From: Pseudomonas sp. N040
GTDB taxonomy: Bacteria; Pseudomonadota; Gammaproteobacteria; Pseudomonadales; Pseudomonadaceae
Assembly: GCF_015637705.1 (NCBI RefSeq)
Contig: NZ_JADOBE010000003.1
Location: forward strand, 186,001 to 250,000
Reading direction: 5' to 3'
DNA: 64,000 nucleotides
The notes under the pieces were generated by a model that made no database searches, had not been told where the DNA came from, and worked only from the letters and a program-made list of their open reading frames with translations. The position numbers and the translations under genes are program-made. How positions within the stretch are numbered: the first letter of the stretch is position 1; every line of letters begins with the position of its first letter. Of the stretch, positions 38,101 to 49,901 are shown piece after piece.

Positions 38101-40542
38101 ATGAAACGCCTGCTCCTAATTGCGTTGCTCTCCATTTTCATGACTGGTGCGGCTTACGCCGAGTCCTTCACGATTTCCGACATCCGCGTCAATGGCCTGC
38201 AGCGCGTATCTGCCGGCAGCGTGTTCGGTGCCCTGCCGCTCAATGTCGGCGATCAGGTCGATGATCAGAGCCTGGTGGATGCCACGCGGGCCCTGTTCAA
38301 GACCGGATTCTTTCAGGATATCCAGCTGGGTCGGGATGGCAATATCCTGATTGTCAGCGTGGTCGAACGCCCCTCGATCTCCAGTATCAAGATTGAGGGT
38401 AACAAGGCCATTACCACCGAAGACCTGCTCAAGGGGCTGGAAAAGTCCGGCCTGGCAGAAGGTGAAATATTCCAGCGTGCCACCCTCGAAGGCGTGCGCA
38501 ACGAGTTGCTGCGCCAGTATGTGGCGCAGGGCCGCTATTCGGCCGAAATCGAGACCGAAGCCCTGCCGCAGCCACGCAACCGGGTGGCGGTAAAGATCAC
38601 CATCCATGAAGGCACAGTTGCCACCATCAAGCAGATCAACGTGGTGGGCAATACAGTGTTTCCCGAGGAGGACCTCAGCGCCCTGTTCGAGCTGAAAACC
38701 ACCGGATGGCTATCGTTCTTCAGCAGTGATGACAAGTATTCCCGCGAAAAGCTTTCCGGTGACCTGGAAAGATTGCGCTCGTACTATCTGGACCGTGGCT
38801 ATATCAACATGGATATCACCTCCACGCAGGTATCCATTACGCCGGACAAGGAAAGCGTCTATGTCACCGTCAATATCGATGAGGGTGCCAAGTTCACCGT
38901 CAGCGAGGTAAAACTCAGCGGTGACATCAAGGTGCCCGAGGAGGAAATCCGTGCCCTGCTGCTGGTTCAGCCGGGCCAGGTCTTCTCGCGCAAGATCATG
39001 ACCACGACGTCCGAGCTGATTACCCGTCGCCTGGGTAACGATGGCTATACCTTTGCCAACGTCAACGGGGTGCCGCAACCCGATGAGCAGGCCCACACCG
39101 TGGTCGTGACCTTTGTGGTCGATCCGCGCAAGCGCGCCTACGTCAATCGCATCAGCTTCCGCGGCAACACCAAGACTGAAGATGAAGTGCTGCGCCGTGA
39201 AATGCGCCAGATGGAGGGTGGCTGGGCATCGACTTACCAGATCGATCAATCCAAGCTGCGCCTAGAACGACTGGGCTTCTTCAAGGAAGTCAATGTGGAA
39301 ACCCCGCAGGTTCCCGGCAGCGACGATCTGGTTGACGTGAATTACAGCGTTGAAGAGCAGCCCTCCGGCTCGATTACCGCCAGCGTGGGTTTTGCCCAGG
39401 ACGCCGGTCTTATCCTGGGTGGCGCAATCACCCAGAACAACTTCCTCGGTACCGGTAACCGGGTGAGCTTTGGCCTGAGCCGCAGCGAATACCAGAGCAG
39501 TTACAACCTGGGGTTTGTCGACCCGTACTGGACCATGGACGGGGTCAGCCTTGGCTACAACCTGTTCTACAACACCACCGACTACGACGAAGCGGATTAC
39601 GATGTCACCAGTTACTCGGTGGATACCCTGGGCGCGGGGATGAGCATTGGCTACCCGATCAGCGAGACCTCCTCGCTGAATTACGGGTTGGTAATCTCGC
39701 AGGACTCGCTGAACAGCGGCACCTATACGGTTCCCGCCATCCTGGAATTCATGGAAGCCAATGGTGGCAGTGCCGACACGGCCGACTTCACCAACCTGAA
39801 GGCTTCCATCGGCTGGGGCGAGTCCACGCTGAACCGCGGGATTCTGCCCAACCGCGGTTATTCGCAGAGCCTGTCCCTGCAGGCCGCAGTGCCTGGCGCC
39901 AGCGATCTGGAGTTCTACAAGCTCGACTACCGTGGCCAGCATTTCACTCCGACCAGCAAGCAGACCGCCCTGCGCCTGCACACCGAGCTGGGCTACGGCG
40001 ATGGCTTCGGCGGTACCGACGGCTTGCCGTTCTATGAAAACTACTTTGCCGGCGGTATCAGTTCGGTGCGTGGTTTCCGCAGTGGCTCGCTCGGGCCGCG
40101 CGCGGTGGCCAGCCTGGCATATCCTTATGCACCCGGTGGCGCCAACCAGATGCCTAACTATGATCCGGTTACAGGCTATTACCAGTGCAACCCGGAGACT
40201 GGCATCTGTACCGACCCAGATCAGGATGACCAGCCGTTTGGCGGCAATGTGCTGATAACCGGCGGTGTCGACTTCCTCTTTCCCCTGCCGTTCATCAAGG
40301 ATCAGAGCAGTCTGCGCACCGTCGCGTTTGTCGATGCGGGCAATGTATTCAGCTCCAATTGCGGCGATTTCGTGGTTGACTGCAACAGCCCGAGCCTGGG
40401 CGATCTGGCGGTTTCCGCCGGCGTTGGGCTGACCTGGATTACCGCCATGGGTCCGCTGGGCTTTGCTATTGCTACCCCGATCAAGGAACCGGACAACAGT
40501 GATCCGCAGTTCTTCCAGTTCACCCTTGGTCAGACCTTCTGA
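38101..40542 (+). CDS. bamA: Outer membrane protein assembly factor BamA
   Basis: An 813-aa Omp85 protein with signal peptide (MKRLLLIALLSIFMTGAAYA). Five POTRA domains run from about residue 22 to 425 (FTISDIRVNGLQRVSAG is POTRA1; the repeated EDLSALFELK and EEEIRALLLVQPGQVF patterns mark later ones). The rest is the 16-strand barrel, with the lid-lock motif region GGISSVRGFRSGSLGPRA and C-terminal ending FQFTLGQTF (Phe). It inserts other outer-membrane proteins, so is essential, and is followed by its periplasmic chaperone gene skp. Confidence 0.98.
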   Translation: MKRLLLIALLSIFMTGAAYAESFTISDIRVNGLQRVSAGSVFGALPLNVGDQVDDQSLVDATRALFKTGFFQDIQLGRDGNILIVSVVERPSISSIKIEGNKAITTEDLLKGLEKSGLAEGEIFQRATLEGVRNELLRQYVAQGRYSAEIETEALPQPRNRVAVKITIHEGTVATIKQINVVGNTVFPEEDLSALFELKTTGWLSFFSSDDKYSREKLSGDLERLRSYYLDRGYINMDITSTQVSITPDKESVYVTVNIDEGAKFTVSEVKLSGDIKVPEEEIRALLLVQPGQVFSRKIMTTTSELITRRLGNDGYTFANVNGVPQPDEQAHTVVVTFVVDPRKRAYVNRISFRGNTKTEDEVLRREMRQMEGGWASTYQIDQSKLRLERLGFFKEVNVETPQVPGSDDLVDVNYSVEEQPSGSITASVGFAQDAGLILGGAITQNNFLGTGNRVSFGLSRSEYQSSYNLGFVDPYWTMDGVSLGYNLFYNTTDYDEADYDVTSYSVDTLGAGMSIGYPISETSSLNYGLVISQDSLNSGTYTVPAILEFMEANGGSADTADFTNLKASIGWGESTLNRGILPNRGYSQSLSLQAAVPGASDLEFYKLDYRGQHFTPTSKQTALRLHTELGYGDGFGGTDGLPFYENYFAGGISSVRGFRSGSLGPRAVASLAYPYAPGGANQMPNYDPVTGYYQCNPETGICTDPDQDDQPFGGNVLITGGVDFLFPLPFIKDQSSLRTVAFVDAGNVFSSNCGDFVVDCNSPSLGDLAVSAGVGLTWITAMGPLGFAIATPIKEPDNSDPQFFQFTLGQTF

Positions 40543-40588
40543 TCGGGTTTATTCATCACGATTATCGTGTGTGTCGCAGGAGTGCATT

Positions 40589-41092
40589 GTGCGTAAGTTG
40601 ACCCAGCTGGTTCTGCTCGGTATTGCCCTGGTAGCCATGCCAGCATTTGCCGAGATGAAGATTGCAGTTCTGAATTATCAGATGGCACTGCTCGAATCGA
40701 ATGCCGCAAAAAAATATACCGTGGATGCCGAAAAGAAATTTGGTCCGCAGCTTACCCGTCTGAAAAAGCTGGAGACCGATGCCAAGGGCATTCAGGACAA
40801 GCTGGTCAAGGGCGGTGACAAGATGGCGCAGGCCGACCGTGAGCGGCTTGAGCTCGAGTTCAAGCAAAAGGCCCGTGACTTTCAGTTCCAGTCGAAAGAG
40901 CTGAACGAAGCCAAGGCCATCGCCGATCGGGAAATGCTGAAGAATCTGAAACCCAAGCTGGACAAGGCAGTCGAGCAGGTGCTGAAGGAAGGCGCCTACG
41001 ATCTGGTGCTCGAGCGTGGTGCCGTGGTGGATGTCAAGCCGCAATACGACATTACGCGCAAGGTCATCGAGCTGATGAACAAGCAGGGCTGA
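40589..41092 (+). CDS. skp: Periplasmic chaperone Skp (OmpH)
   Basis: A 167-aa protein with GTG start: CAGGAG lies six bases before it. The signal peptide is [21 protein letters not shown]. The mature chain begins [20 protein letters not shown], the small beta core, and then has long coiled-coil arms rich in Lys/Glu ([17 protein letters not shown]). As a trimer it holds unfolded outer-membrane proteins for BamA. Only 46 bases separate it from bamA. Confidence 0.94.
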   Translation: MRKLTQLVLLGIALVAMPAFAEMKIAVLNYQMALLESNAAKKYTVDAEKKFGPQLTRLKKLETDAKGIQDKLVKGGDKMAQADRERLELEFKQKARDFQFQSKELNEAKAIADREMLKNLKPKLDKAVEQVLKEGAYDLVLERGAVVDVKPQYDITRKVIELMNKQG

Positions 41093-41093
41093 G

Positions 41094-42152
41094 ATGACGG
41101 CTCCGGTGTTTACCCTTGGCCAGCTCGCAGAGCGGCTTTGCGCAAGCCTGTCTGGTGATGCCACGCTGAGTATCACCGGTCTCGCTGCGTTGCAGGAGGC
41201 TGGGGCCGGGCAATTGAGCTTTCTGGCGAACCCGCAGTACCGAAAATACCTTGCAACTACCCAGGCAGCCGCTGTTCTGTTGACGGTGGCAGATGCCGAG
41301 GGGTTCACCGGCAATGCGCTGGTGGTAGCCAATCCTTATCTGGCCTACGGGCAGCTTTCCCATCTGTTCGATCGCAAGCCACGCGCGCCTGCCGGAGTCC
41401 ATCCGAGCGCGGTCATCGCGCCGGACGCATTGGTCGACAGCACCGCCAGCATCGGTCCTGGTGTCGTCATCGAATCCGCGGCGCAGATCGCTGCCGGGGT
41501 GACCATCGGTGCCCATTGCGTGATCGGCGCCCGCAGCCAGATTGGCGCGAATGGCTGGCTGGCTCCCCGCGTGACCCTGTATCACGACGTGCGCATCGGT
41601 CAGCGTGTAGTGATCCAGTCAGGCGCGGTGATCGGTGGTGAAGGCTTTGGCTTTGCCAACGAAAACGGCGTCTGGCAGAAAATTGCCCAGATTGGCGGCG
41701 TCTGCATCGGTGATGATGTGGAAATCGGCGCCAACACGACCATTGACCGTGGCGCGCTGGCTGACACCCTGATTGGCAACGGGGTGAAGCTCGACAATCA
41801 AATCATGATCGCGCATAACGTTCAGGTAGGTGATCACACGGCCATGGCTGGCTGCGTCGGCATATCCGGCAGTACCAAGATCGGCAAGCACTGCATGATC
41901 GCCGGCGGCGTTGGCATGGTTGGACACATCGAGGTCTGCGATAACGTCTTCGTGACCGGCATGACCATGGTGACCCGTTCGATCAGTGAGCCGGGCGCCT
42001 ATTCTTCCGGCACGGCGATGCAGCCAGCGGCTGAATGGAAGAAGAGTGTGACCCGTCTGCGTCACCTGGATGATCTCGCTCGGCGCCTGCAGCAGTTGGA
42101 GAAGCGCGTGGCCGCGGTGACCCCGCCCGCTGATGTTTCATCTGATGCATAG
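41094..42152 (+). CDS. lpxD: UDP-3-O-(3-hydroxyacyl)glucosamine N-acyltransferase
   Basis: A 352-aa lipid A enzyme with an N-terminal uridine-binding domain ([17 protein letters not shown]) and a left-handed beta-helix of hexapeptide repeats ([19 protein letters not shown]). The catalytic His is in [20 protein letters not shown]. It starts one base after the skp stop, and leads the lpxD-fabZ-lpxA-lpxB block. Confidence 0.97.
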   Translation: MTAPVFTLGQLAERLCASLSGDATLSITGLAALQEAGAGQLSFLANPQYRKYLATTQAAAVLLTVADAEGFTGNALVVANPYLAYGQLSHLFDRKPRAPAGVHPSAVIAPDALVDSTASIGPGVVIESAAQIAAGVTIGAHCVIGARSQIGANGWLAPRVTLYHDVRIGQRVVIQSGAVIGGEGFGFANENGVWQKIAQIGGVCIGDDVEIGANTTIDRGALADTLIGNGVKLDNQIMIAHNVQVGDHTAMAGCVGISGSTKIGKHCMIAGGVGMVGHIEVCDNVFVTGMTMVTRSISEPGAYSSGTAMQPAAEWKKSVTRLRHLDDLARRLQQLEKRVAAVTPPADVSSDA

Positions 42153-42200
42153 CCTGCAGCCATTGCAGCCTTCAAACCTCAATACAGGCCTTCTGCTTTT

Positions 42201-42641
42201 ATGATGGACATCAACGAAATTCGCGAATACCTGCCGCATCGCTATCCTTTTCTGCTGGTAGACCGGGTAAAGACGCTGGATGTTGAAGGCAAGCAGATCG
42301 TTGCCTACAAGAATGTGACCATTAATGAGCCCTTTTTTAATGGCCATTTTCCCCAGCACCCGATCATGCCGGGTGTGCTGATCATTGAAGCCATGGCCCA
42401 GGCGGCGGGTATTCTGGGCTTCAAGATGATGGGGCTGAAGCCTACCGATGGAACGCTGTATTATTTTGTCGGTTCGGACAAGCTGCGCTTTCGCCAGCCG
42501 GTGGTGCCAGGTGACCAGTTGCAGCTCGAGGCGCGCTATTTAAGCTCCAAGCGCAGCATCTGGAAGTTCGAGTGCAGGGCGACTGTCGATGGCAAGGAAG
42601 TCTGTTCGGCTGAAATCATTTGTGCGGAACGCAAGCTATGA
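42201..42641 (+). CDS. fabZ: 3-hydroxyacyl-[acyl-carrier-protein] dehydratase FabZ
   Basis: A 146-aa hotdog-fold dehydratase of type II fatty acid synthesis. [20 protein letters not shown] is the typical start and [19 protein letters not shown] holds the catalytic His and Glu. Its gene lies between lpxD and lpxA, where it competes with lipid A enzymes for 3-hydroxyacyl-ACP. Stop overlaps the lpxA start (ATGA). Confidence 0.98.
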   Translation: MMDINEIREYLPHRYPFLLVDRVKTLDVEGKQIVAYKNVTINEPFFNGHFPQHPIMPGVLIIEAMAQAAGILGFKMMGLKPTDGTLYYFVGSDKLRFRQPVVPGDQLQLEARYLSSKRSIWKFECRATVDGKEVCSAEIICAERKL

Positions 42642-43414
42642 GTTTGATTGACCCTCGTGCCATTATCGATCCGTCAGCCAGGCTGGCGGATGACGTTCAG
42701 GTCGGCCCGTGGTCGATCATCGGAGCGAACGTCGAGATAGGCGAGGGTACAGTGGTTGGACCTCATGTGATCATCAAGGGGCCCACCAGGATTGGTAGAA
42801 ATAACCGGATTTACCAGTTTTCTTCAGTGGGTGAAGACACTCCGGACCTTAAATACAAGGGCGAGGATACCCGCCTGGTCATCGGTGACAACAACATCAT
42901 CCGTGAAGGTGTGACCATCCACCGCGGCACCGTTCAGGACCGTGCGGAAACCACCATTGGCGACCACAATCTGCTGATGGCTTATGTGCATGTCGGGCAT
43001 GACTGTGTGATTGCCAATCATTGCATTCTGGTCAACAACGCCTCGCTGGCCGGCCATGTACACCTCAATGACTGGGTGATTCTGTCCGGATTTACCCTGG
43101 TTCACCAGTTTTGCCACCTTGGCGCACACAGTTTTTCCGGCATGGCGACTGCCATTGGCAAGGACGTGCCAGCCTATGTCACCGTATTCGGCAATCCTGC
43201 CGAAGCACGCAGCATGAACTTTGAAGGCCTGCGGCGGCGCGGCTTCAGCAATGAAGCCATGCAGGCCCTGCGCCGCGCCTACAAGATCGTTTATCGGCAG
43301 GGGCTGACGGTAGAGCTGGCGCTGGCCGAGCTTGCCGAGCTGGCTGGCGAGTTCCCCGAAGTGGCGGTTTTCCGCGACTCCATCCAGGCTTCCAGTCGCG
43401 GCATCACGCGCTAA
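42638..43414 (+). CDS. lpxA: UDP-N-acetylglucosamine acyltransferase
   Basis: A 258-aa trimeric beta-helix enzyme performing the first step of lipid A synthesis. [20 protein letters not shown] begins the hexapeptide coils; the catalytic-His region is [19 protein letters not shown], and [20 protein letters not shown] with [13 protein letters not shown] mark the end of the helix and the C-terminal helical domain. The ATG at 42638 overlaps the fabZ stop. Confidence 0.98.
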   Translation: MSLIDPRAIIDPSARLADDVQVGPWSIIGANVEIGEGTVVGPHVIIKGPTRIGRNNRIYQFSSVGEDTPDLKYKGEDTRLVIGDNNIIREGVTIHRGTVQDRAETTIGDHNLLMAYVHVGHDCVIANHCILVNNASLAGHVHLNDWVILSGFTLVHQFCHLGAHSFSGMATAIGKDVPAYVTVFGNPAEARSMNFEGLRRRGFSNEAMQALRRAYKIVYRQGLTVELALAELAELAGEFPEVAVFRDSIQASSRGITR

Positions 43415-43417
43415 AGC

Positions 43418-44548
43418 ATGGTCAGCACGTTGCGAGTGGCGCTGGTCGCAGGCGAGGCTTCTGGCGATATTCTGGGTGCCGGCCTGATGCAGGCGCTAAA
43501 GGCCCGGCACCCTGGCGTCGAGTTTCTGGGCGTCGGCGGTCCGCGCATGGAAGCAGAGGGCCTGCGCTCCTATTTTCCAATGGAACGACTTTCGGTCATG
43601 GGCCTGGTCGAAGTGCTAGGGCGCCTGTTCGAGCTGTTGTGGCGCCGGCGCCGGCTGATTCGCACCTTGCTGGCCGAGCGTCCGGATGTCTTCATCGGCA
43701 TCGATGCCCCCGATTTCAATCTGGGCTTGGAGCTGAAGTTGCGTCGGGCGGGTATCCGCACCGTGCATTACGTCAGCCCTTCAGTCTGGGCCTGGCGCCA
43801 AAAGCGGGTATTCAAGATTCGCCAGGCCTGCGACTTGATGCTCACGCTGTTTCCCTTCGAGGCGCGTTTCTACCAGGAGCACGGAGTGCCGGTGCGCTTT
43901 GTGGGGCATCCCCTGGCGAATACCATTCCATTGCAGGTTGATCGCGCTGCGGCACGCCGCAGCCTGGATTTGGCCGACGAGGCGACCGTGGTGGCCTTGC
44001 TGCCAGGCAGTCGCGGTGGCGAGGTGAGCAGGCTCGGGCCGCTGTTCCTGGATGCGGCCGAGCGCCTTAGCCTGTTGCGCCCGGGACTGCGCTTCGTGCT
44101 GCCGTGTGCCAGTCCGGCCCGCCGTGAGCAGCTGGAACAACTACTGATTGGCCGCAATCTGCCACTTGGGCTGCTGGATGGGCGTTCCCATGAAGCGCTG
44201 GCGGCCTGCGATGCGGTGCTGATCGCCTCGGGCACGGCAACCCTGGAGGCCTTGCTGCACCAGCGGCCGATGGTGGTGGCTTACCGGGTGGCGAATCTGA
44301 CCTACCGGATATTGCGCCGCCTGATCAAAACCACGTTGTTCTCCTTGCCGAATCTGCTGGCGGGGCGACAGCTGGTGCCCGAATTCATTCAGGACGCGGC
44401 AACGCCGGCGGCATTGGCTGAGGCGATGTCGACCCTGCTCCAGGATGGCCAGGCCCAGACCGAGAGCTTTGCCGAGATTCACCGCATCTTGCGTCAGGAC
44501 GCCTCCGTGCAGGCGGCTGAAGCAGTACTGGCACTGGTCGGCCGCTGA
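43418..44548 (+). CDS. lpxB: Lipid-A-disaccharide synthase
   Basis: A 376-aa GT-B (GT19) glycosyltransferase joining UDP-diacyl-GlcN and lipid [19 protein letters not shown] is the N-terminal signature; [33 protein letters not shown] and [19 protein letters not shown] are other family blocks. Its stop and the rnhB start share one base (TGATG). Confidence 0.97.
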   Translation: MVSTLRVALVAGEASGDILGAGLMQALKARHPGVEFLGVGGPRMEAEGLRSYFPMERLSVMGLVEVLGRLFELLWRRRRLIRTLLAERPDVFIGIDAPDFNLGLELKLRRAGIRTVHYVSPSVWAWRQKRVFKIRQACDLMLTLFPFEARFYQEHGVPVRFVGHPLANTIPLQVDRAAARRSLDLADEATVVALLPGSRGGEVSRLGPLFLDAAERLSLLRPGLRFVLPCASPARREQLEQLLIGRNLPLGLLDGRSHEALAACDAVLIASGTATLEALLHQRPMVVAYRVANLTYRILRRLIKTTLFSLPNLLAGRQLVPEFIQDAATPAALAEAMSTLLQDGQAQTESFAEIHRILRQDASVQAAEAVLALVGR

Positions 44549-45147
44549 TGCAGCTGGGGCTCGATTTTGCGCTGGTGGAAGAGCTGGTTGCCGGTGTCGA
44601 TGAGGTAGGTCGCGGCCCCCTGTGCGGGCCGGTGGTTACGGCGGCGGTCATCCTGGATCCGGCGCGGCCGATTCGCGGACTGAATGATTCGAAGAAGCTC
44701 AGCGAGGCACGCCGCGAGGCGCTGTTCGAGGAAATCTGCGAGAAGGCGCTGGCCTGGTGCATTGCCCGGGCCGAGGTGGCGGAGATCGACTGCCTGAACA
44801 TCCTGCACGCCACCATGCTGGCCATGCAGCGAGCAGTCGAAGGGCTGGCGGTGACCCCCCGGCTGGCGCTGATCGATGGCAATCGTTGTCCTAAACTGAA
44901 GATGCCCAGCGCCGCGGTGATTCAAGGCGATAGCAAGGTGCCGGCGATTGCGGCGGCGTCGATTCTGGCCAAGGTCAGTCGCGACCGCGAAATGCACCAG
45001 CTGGATCGCCTGTACCCGGGCTACGGCATTGCCGGGCACAAGGGCTATCCGACGCCCGAGCATCTGGCGGCCTTGTTGCGGCTGGGGCCGGCAGATATTC
45101 ACCGACGCAGTTTCGCGCCGGTGCGGCGCTTGCTCGAAGGCACCTGA
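44548..45147 (+). CDS. rnhB: Ribonuclease HII
   Basis: A 199-aa type 2 RNase H that removes ribonucleotides from [23 protein letters not shown] holds the first catalytic Asp-Glu, DGNRCPK the next Asp, and [16 protein letters not shown] and [15 protein letters not shown] complete the family pattern. It closes the lpx block by a one-base overlap and is followed by a strong hairpin. Confidence 0.97.
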   Translation: MQLGLDFALVEELVAGVDEVGRGPLCGPVVTAAVILDPARPIRGLNDSKKLSEARREALFEEICEKALAWCIARAEVAEIDCLNILHATMLAMQRAVEGLAVTPRLALIDGNRCPKLKMPSAAVIQGDSKVPAIAAASILAKVSRDREMHQLDRLYPGYGIAGHKGYPTPEHLAALLRLGPADIHRRSFAPVRRLLEGT

Positions 45148-45200
45148 TCCGGCGCCGCGCGCGTTGCTGGAATCCGCGTGATGTTGCGCGCTGTTGTTTG

Positions 45201-45232
45201 CGGCAAGGCCCGGTACAATCCGGGCCTTGCCG
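45201..45232 (+). terminator. Perfect 13-bp hairpin between rnhB and dnaE
   Basis: CGGCAAGGCCCGG (45201-45213) and CCGGGCCTTGCCG (45220-45232) are exact complements around a six-base loop TACAAT, followed by TTT. This fits a terminator for the lpx-rnhB unit, but the loop itself looks like a -10 box, so a dnaE promoter may overlap it. Confidence 0.7.
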
Positions 45233-45257
45233 TTTCTGAATCCTTTGCGGAATTTTC

Positions 45258-48200
45258 ATGACTGTCAGCTTTGTCCATTTGCGTCTGCATACCGAGTATT
45301 CCCTGGTCGATGGCCTGGTCCGGGTCAAGCCGCTGATCAAGGCTGTCGCCAGTGCCGGAATGCCGGCCGTGGCGGTCACCGATCAGGGCAACCTGTGTGC
45401 GCTGGTGAAGTTCTACAAGGCGGCGATGGCGGGCGGGATCAAGCCGATCTGTGGTGCCGATATCTGGCTGGCCAATTCGGCCGAGGATGGCCCGCTGACG
45501 CGGATGACCTTGCTGGCCATGAACAGCAAGGGCTATCGCAATCTGACCGAGCTGATTTCCCGGGGTTTTGTCGAAGGCCAGCGCAATGGCGAAGTGATTA
45601 TCGAACGGGACTGGGTCAAGCAGGCTGCCGAAGGGCTGATCGCCTTGTCCGGTGCCCGCGAGGGTGAAATCGGTCTTGCCCTGCTGGCAGAGAACAATGC
45701 CGAGGCCGAGGCACTGCTGGCCGAGTGGCAGGCAGTTTTCCCCGGGCGGTTCTATCTGGAAGTGCAGCGCACCAGTCGGGTGAATGACGAGGAGCACCTG
45801 CATCTGGCCGTTGAGCTGGCCAGTCGCTGCCAGGTACCGCTGGTCGCTACCAACGATGTGCGCTTTCTCAAGCCGGGGGACTTCGAGGCCCACGAAACCC
45901 GTGTGTGCATCGGCGAAGGCCGGGCGCTGGATGACCCGCGGCGGCCGCGCAGCTTTTCCGATCAGCAATACCTCAAGTCTCCGCAAGAGATGCAAGAACT
46001 GTTTGCCGATCTGCCCGAGGCGCTGGAGAACACCGTGCAGATTGCCCGGCGCTGCAATATCGACGTGCAACTGGGCAAGCACTTCCTGCCGGATTTCCCG
46101 ACCCCGGACGGCATGAGCATCGATGACTACCTGCGCCAGGTGGCCCACGAAGGGCTGGAGGAACGCCTGGCCGTGCTGTGGCCGCAGGCAACCACCCCGG
46201 ATTACGCGGAAAAGCGCCAGGTGTACCTGGACCGGCTGAAGTTCGAACTGGACATCATCATCCAGATGGGTTTTCCCGGTTACTTCCTGATCGTCATGGA
46301 CTTCATTAAGTGGGCGAAAAACAACGGCGTGCCGGTGGGCCCGGGCCGCGGTTCGGGTGCCGGATCGCTGGTCGCCTACGTGTTGCGCATCACCGACCTG
46401 GATCCGCTGGCCTATGACCTGCTGTTCGAGCGCTTCCTCAATCCCGAGCGGGTCTCCATGCCCGACTTTGACGTCGACTTCTGCATGGACGGGCGGGACC
46501 GGGTTATTGACTATGTGGCGGACAAGTACGGACGCAATGCGGTAAGCCAGATCATCACTTTCGGTTCGATGGCGGCCAAGGCCGTGGTGCGCGACGTGGC
46601 GCGGGTACAGGGCAAGTCATACGGACTGGCTGATCGCCTGTCGAAGATGATTCCCTTCGAGGTCGGCATGACCCTGGAGAAGGCCTACGAGATGGAGGAG
46701 CCGTTGCGCGACTTCCTCAAGGTCGATGAAGAGGCCGCCGAGATCTGGGAGATGGCCCTCAAGCTCGAAGGCGTGGTGCGCAATGTCGGCAAGCACGCTG
46801 GTGGTGTGGTGATTGCGCCGACCAAGCTGACCGACTTCTCGCCGATCTATTGCGATGACGAAGGCGACGGGCTGGTGACCCAGTTCGACAAGGACGATGT
46901 CGAGGCGGCCGGGCTGGTCAAGTTCGACTTCCTCGGGCTGCGCACGCTGACCATCATCAAGTGGGCGATGGAGACCATCAACCGCGAGCAGGCCCGCAAT
47001 GGCTTGCCGGCACTGGATATCGACTTCATCCCGCTGGACGACAAGAAGACCTACCAGTTGCTGCAGAAGGCCGAGACTACCGCGGTTTTCCAGCTGGAAT
47101 CGCGCGGCATGAAGGAGCTGATCAAGAAGCTCAAGCCCGACTGCCTGGAAGACCTGATCGCGCTGGTTGCACTGTTCCGCCCCGGCCCGCTGCAATCCGG
47201 CATGGTCGACGACTTCATCAACCGCAAGCACGGCCGCGCGGAACTGGCTTACCCGCATCCCGACTATCAGTACGAGGGCCTCAAGCCGGTACTGGCACCG
47301 ACCTACGGCATCATTCTCTACCAGGAACAGGTGATGCAGATCGCCCAGGTGATGGCCGGCTATACGCTCGGCGGCGCCGACATGCTGCGCCGCGCCATGG
47401 GCAAGAAAAAACCCGAAGAGATGGCCAAGCAGCGTGGCGGCTTCATCGAGGGTTGTGCCGGCAACGGCATTGATGCCGAACTGGCCGGTAATATCTTCGA
47501 CCTGGTGGAAAAGTTCGCCGGCTACGGCTTCAACAAGTCGCACTCGGCTGCCTATGGTCTGGTTTCCTACCAGACGGCCTGGCTGAAAACGCACTATCCG
47601 GCACCTTTCATGGCCGCCGTGCTGTCTGCGGACATGCACAACACCGACAAGGTGGTGACGCTGATCGAGGAGTGTCGCAGCATGAAGCTGCGCCTGGATG
47701 CGCCGGATGTGAACAACTCGGAGTTCAAGTTCACGGTAGATCCCGATGGCCACATCATCTATGGGCTTGGTGCGATCAAGGGCGTCGGTGAGGGTCCGGT
47801 GGAGGCATTGGTCGAGGCCCGCCAGCAGGGGGCTTTCAAGGATCTGTTCGACTTCTGCGCCCGGGTGGATCTGAAGCGGATCAACAAGCGCACCCTCGAG
47901 GCGCTGATTCGCGGAGGTGCGCTGGACCGGCTCGGGCCTTACTTTTATGACGAGCTGAAGGCGTATCAGGCCAATGTCGATCGCAATCGGGCCGTGTTGC
48001 TGGCGGCGATGGAGGAGGCAGTGGCGGCTGCCGAGCAGGCGGCGCGCAGCCATGACAGCGGTCATGCGGATTTGTTCGGCGGGTTGTTTGCCGAGCCCGA
48101 GGTGGATGTCTATGCCAAATTTCGCAACGCGAAGGAGTTGTCGCTCAAGGAGCGCCTGCGCGGCGAGAAGGAAACCCTGGGCCTGTACCTGACCGGCCAC

Positions 48201-48779
48201 CCGATTGATGAGTACGAGGGCGAGGTCAGGCGTTTCGCCCGCCAGCGCATCATTGATCTGAAGCCTTCCCGCGAGGTGCAGACGGTCGCCGGACTGATTG
48301 TCAATCTGCGGGTGATGAAGAACAAGAAGGGCGACAAGATGGGCTTCGTCACCCTGGATGACCGCTCCGGACGCATCGAGGCCTCGCTGTTTGCCGATGC
48401 CTTTGCGGCTGCCCAGGCACTGTTGCAGACCGATGCGCTGGTGGTGGTGGAAGGGGAGGTCAGCAATGACGATTTTTCCGGTGGCTTGCGCCTGCGCGCC
48501 AAGCGCGTGCTCGGGCTGGAGGAGGCGCGCACGGCGTTGGCCGACAGTTTGCGGTTGAACGTGGCTGCGGCAGCCTTGCAGGGTGAGCGTTTGCGCTGGC
48601 TGGGCGAATTGTGCGCCCGGCATCGGGGTGCCTGTCCGCTGACTTTGGACTATACCGGTAGCAGTGCCAAAGCCTTGTTGCAGTTTGGTGATGGCTGGCG
48701 CATCGACCCGGCCGATACACTGATTCAGGCTTTACGTGACCAGTTCGGCCGCGACAACGTCTTTTTGCACTACCGCTGA
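45258..48779 (+). CDS. dnaE: DNA polymerase III subunit alpha
   Basis: A 1173-aa replicative polymerase, the size usual for Pseudomonas. Order: PHP domain ([16 protein letters not shown]), palm with catalytic Asp in [20 protein letters not shown], thumb/fingers ([52 protein letters not shown]), an HhH region, and a C-terminal OB domain ([20 protein letters not shown]). It sits between rnhB and accA with about 110-base gaps on both sides. Confidence 0.98.
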   Translation: MTVSFVHLRLHTEYSLVDGLVRVKPLIKAVASAGMPAVAVTDQGNLCALVKFYKAAMAGGIKPICGADIWLANSAEDGPLTRMTLLAMNSKGYRNLTELISRGFVEGQRNGEVIIERDWVKQAAEGLIALSGAREGEIGLALLAENNAEAEALLAEWQAVFPGRFYLEVQRTSRVNDEEHLHLAVELASRCQVPLVATNDVRFLKPGDFEAHETRVCIGEGRALDDPRRPRSFSDQQYLKSPQEMQELFADLPEALENTVQIARRCNIDVQLGKHFLPDFPTPDGMSIDDYLRQVAHEGLEERLAVLWPQATTPDYAEKRQVYLDRLKFELDIIIQMGFPGYFLIVMDFIKWAKNNGVPVGPGRGSGAGSLVAYVLRITDLDPLAYDLLFERFLNPERVSMPDFDVDFCMDGRDRVIDYVADKYGRNAVSQIITFGSMAAKAVVRDVARVQGKSYGLADRLSKMIPFEVGMTLEKAYEMEEPLRDFLKVDEEAAEIWEMALKLEGVVRNVGKHAGGVVIAPTKLTDFSPIYCDDEGDGLVTQFDKDDVEAAGLVKFDFLGLRTLTIIKWAMETINREQARNGLPALDIDFIPLDDKKTYQLLQKAETTAVFQLESRGMKELIKKLKPDCLEDLIALVALFRPGPLQSGMVDDFINRKHGRAELAYPHPDYQYEGLKPVLAPTYGIILYQEQVMQIAQVMAGYTLGGADMLRRAMGKKKPEEMAKQRGGFIEGCAGNGIDAELAGNIFDLVEKFAGYGFNKSHSAAYGLVSYQTAWLKTHYPAPFMAAVLSADMHNTDKVVTLIEECRSMKLRLDAPDVNNSEFKFTVDPDGHIIYGLGAIKGVGEGPVEALVEARQQGAFKDLFDFCARVDLKRINKRTLEALIRGGALDRLGPYFYDELKAYQANVDRNRAVLLAAMEEAVAAAEQAARSHDSGHADLFGGLFAEPEVDVYAKFRNAKELSLKERLRGEKETLGLYLTGHPIDEYEGEVRRFARQRIIDLKPSREVQTVAGLIVNLRVMKNKKGDKMGFVTLDDRSGRIEASLFADAFAAAQALLQTDALVVVEGEVSNDDFSGGLRLRAKRVLGLEEARTALADSLRLNVAAAALQGERLRWLGELCARHRGACPLTLDYTGSSAKALLQFGDGWRIDPADTLIQALRDQFGRDNVFLHYR

Positions 48780-48893
48780 TGCACGGATCGTGCTCCGGCA
48801 TTGCTATCGACCCTTGATGCCTGATCCCGTAATGTAGGGCGTAACTAGATCTAGCCGGCAGCCCGCAAGGCTGCGGCCCCAGACGGAACCAAC

Positions 48894-49844
48894 ATGAACC
48901 CGAATTTTCTTGATTTCGAACAGCCGATTGCCGACCTGCAAGCCAAGATAGAAGGTCTGCGCCTGGTGGGGAATGACAACTCGCTGAATATCACTGACGA
49001 GATCGCCCGTCTGCAGGACAAGAGCAAGGCACTGACGGAAAGCATTTTCAGCAACCTGACCAGTTGGCAGATCGCCCGCCTGGCCCGCCATCCGCGCCGT
49101 CCCTATACCCTCGACTACCTGGAACACCTGTTCACCGAGTTCGATGAACTGCACGGTGATCGGCACTTTTCCGATGATGCTGCCATTGTCGGCGGCATCG
49201 CCCGCCTGGAGGGCGAGCCGGTGATGGTCATCGGTCATCAGAAGGGTCGCGAGGTGCGCGAGAAAGTGCGGCGCAATTTCGGCATGCCGCGTCCCGAAGG
49301 CTATCGCAAGGCCTGCCGCCTGATGGAAATGGCCGAGCGCTTCAAGCTCCCGATCCTCACCTTTATCGATACGCCTGGCGCGTATCCGGGCATTGACGCG
49401 GAAGAGCGTGGCCAGAGCGAGGCGATTGCCTGGAACCTGCGGGTGATGGCGCGTCTGAAAACGCCGATCATTGCCACCGTGATTGGCGAGGGTGGCTCCG
49501 GCGGTGCCCTGGCAATTGGTGTCTGTGACACCCTGAACATGCTGCAGTACTCCACCTACTCGGTTATTTCCCCCGAAGGTTGTGCCTCTATTCTGTGGAA
49601 AACCGCAGAAAAGGCTCCCGAGGCAGCAGAAGCCATGGGGATTACCGCCGACCGGCTGAAGGGGCTGGGGATTGTCGATAACGTGGTGCCCGAGCCAATG
49701 GGTGGCGCACACAATGATCCGCTGGCGATGGCTGATACCCTGCGCGGCCAGCTGGTGAAACAGTTGGCGGTGCTGAAAAAACTCGATACCGACAAGTTGC
49801 TGGAACGTCGCTACGAGCGTCTGATGAGCTATGGCATCGCCTGA
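48894..49844 (+). CDS. accA: Acetyl-CoA carboxylase carboxyltransferase subunit alpha
   Basis: A 316-aa subunit of the malonyl-CoA-forming carboxyltransferase. [20 protein letters not shown] is the usual N-terminus; [40 protein letters not shown] and [15 protein letters not shown] are the crotonase-fold blocks. The upstream gap (48780-48893) ends near a GACGGAACC ribosome-binding-like stretch. A clear terminator follows. Confidence 0.98.
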   Translation: MNPNFLDFEQPIADLQAKIEGLRLVGNDNSLNITDEIARLQDKSKALTESIFSNLTSWQIARLARHPRRPYTLDYLEHLFTEFDELHGDRHFSDDAAIVGGIARLEGEPVMVIGHQKGREVREKVRRNFGMPRPEGYRKACRLMEMAERFKLPILTFIDTPGAYPGIDAEERGQSEAIAWNLRVMARLKTPIIATVIGEGGSGGALAIGVCDTLNMLQYSTYSVISPEGCASILWKTAEKAPEAAEAMGITADRLKGLGIVDNVVPEPMGGAHNDPLAMADTLRGQLVKQLAVLKKLDTDKLLERRYERLMSYGIA

Positions 49845-49857
49845 CGGAAGATGCACA

Positions 49858-49888
49858 AACAACGGGCCTGCGGGCCCGTTGTTGTTTT
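49858..49888 (+). terminator. Terminator after accA
   Basis: AACAACGGGCC pairs with GGCCCGTTGTT (11 bp, four-base loop) and is followed by GTTTT, 14 bases after the accA stop and just before the tilS start. Confidence 0.88.
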
Positions 49889-49901
49889 AAGCTTGTCTCC
49901 C

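Noticed and set aside
45258..45303. Possible LexA-like operator near dnaE
   Set aside because: No CTG-N10-CAG spacing was found on checking.
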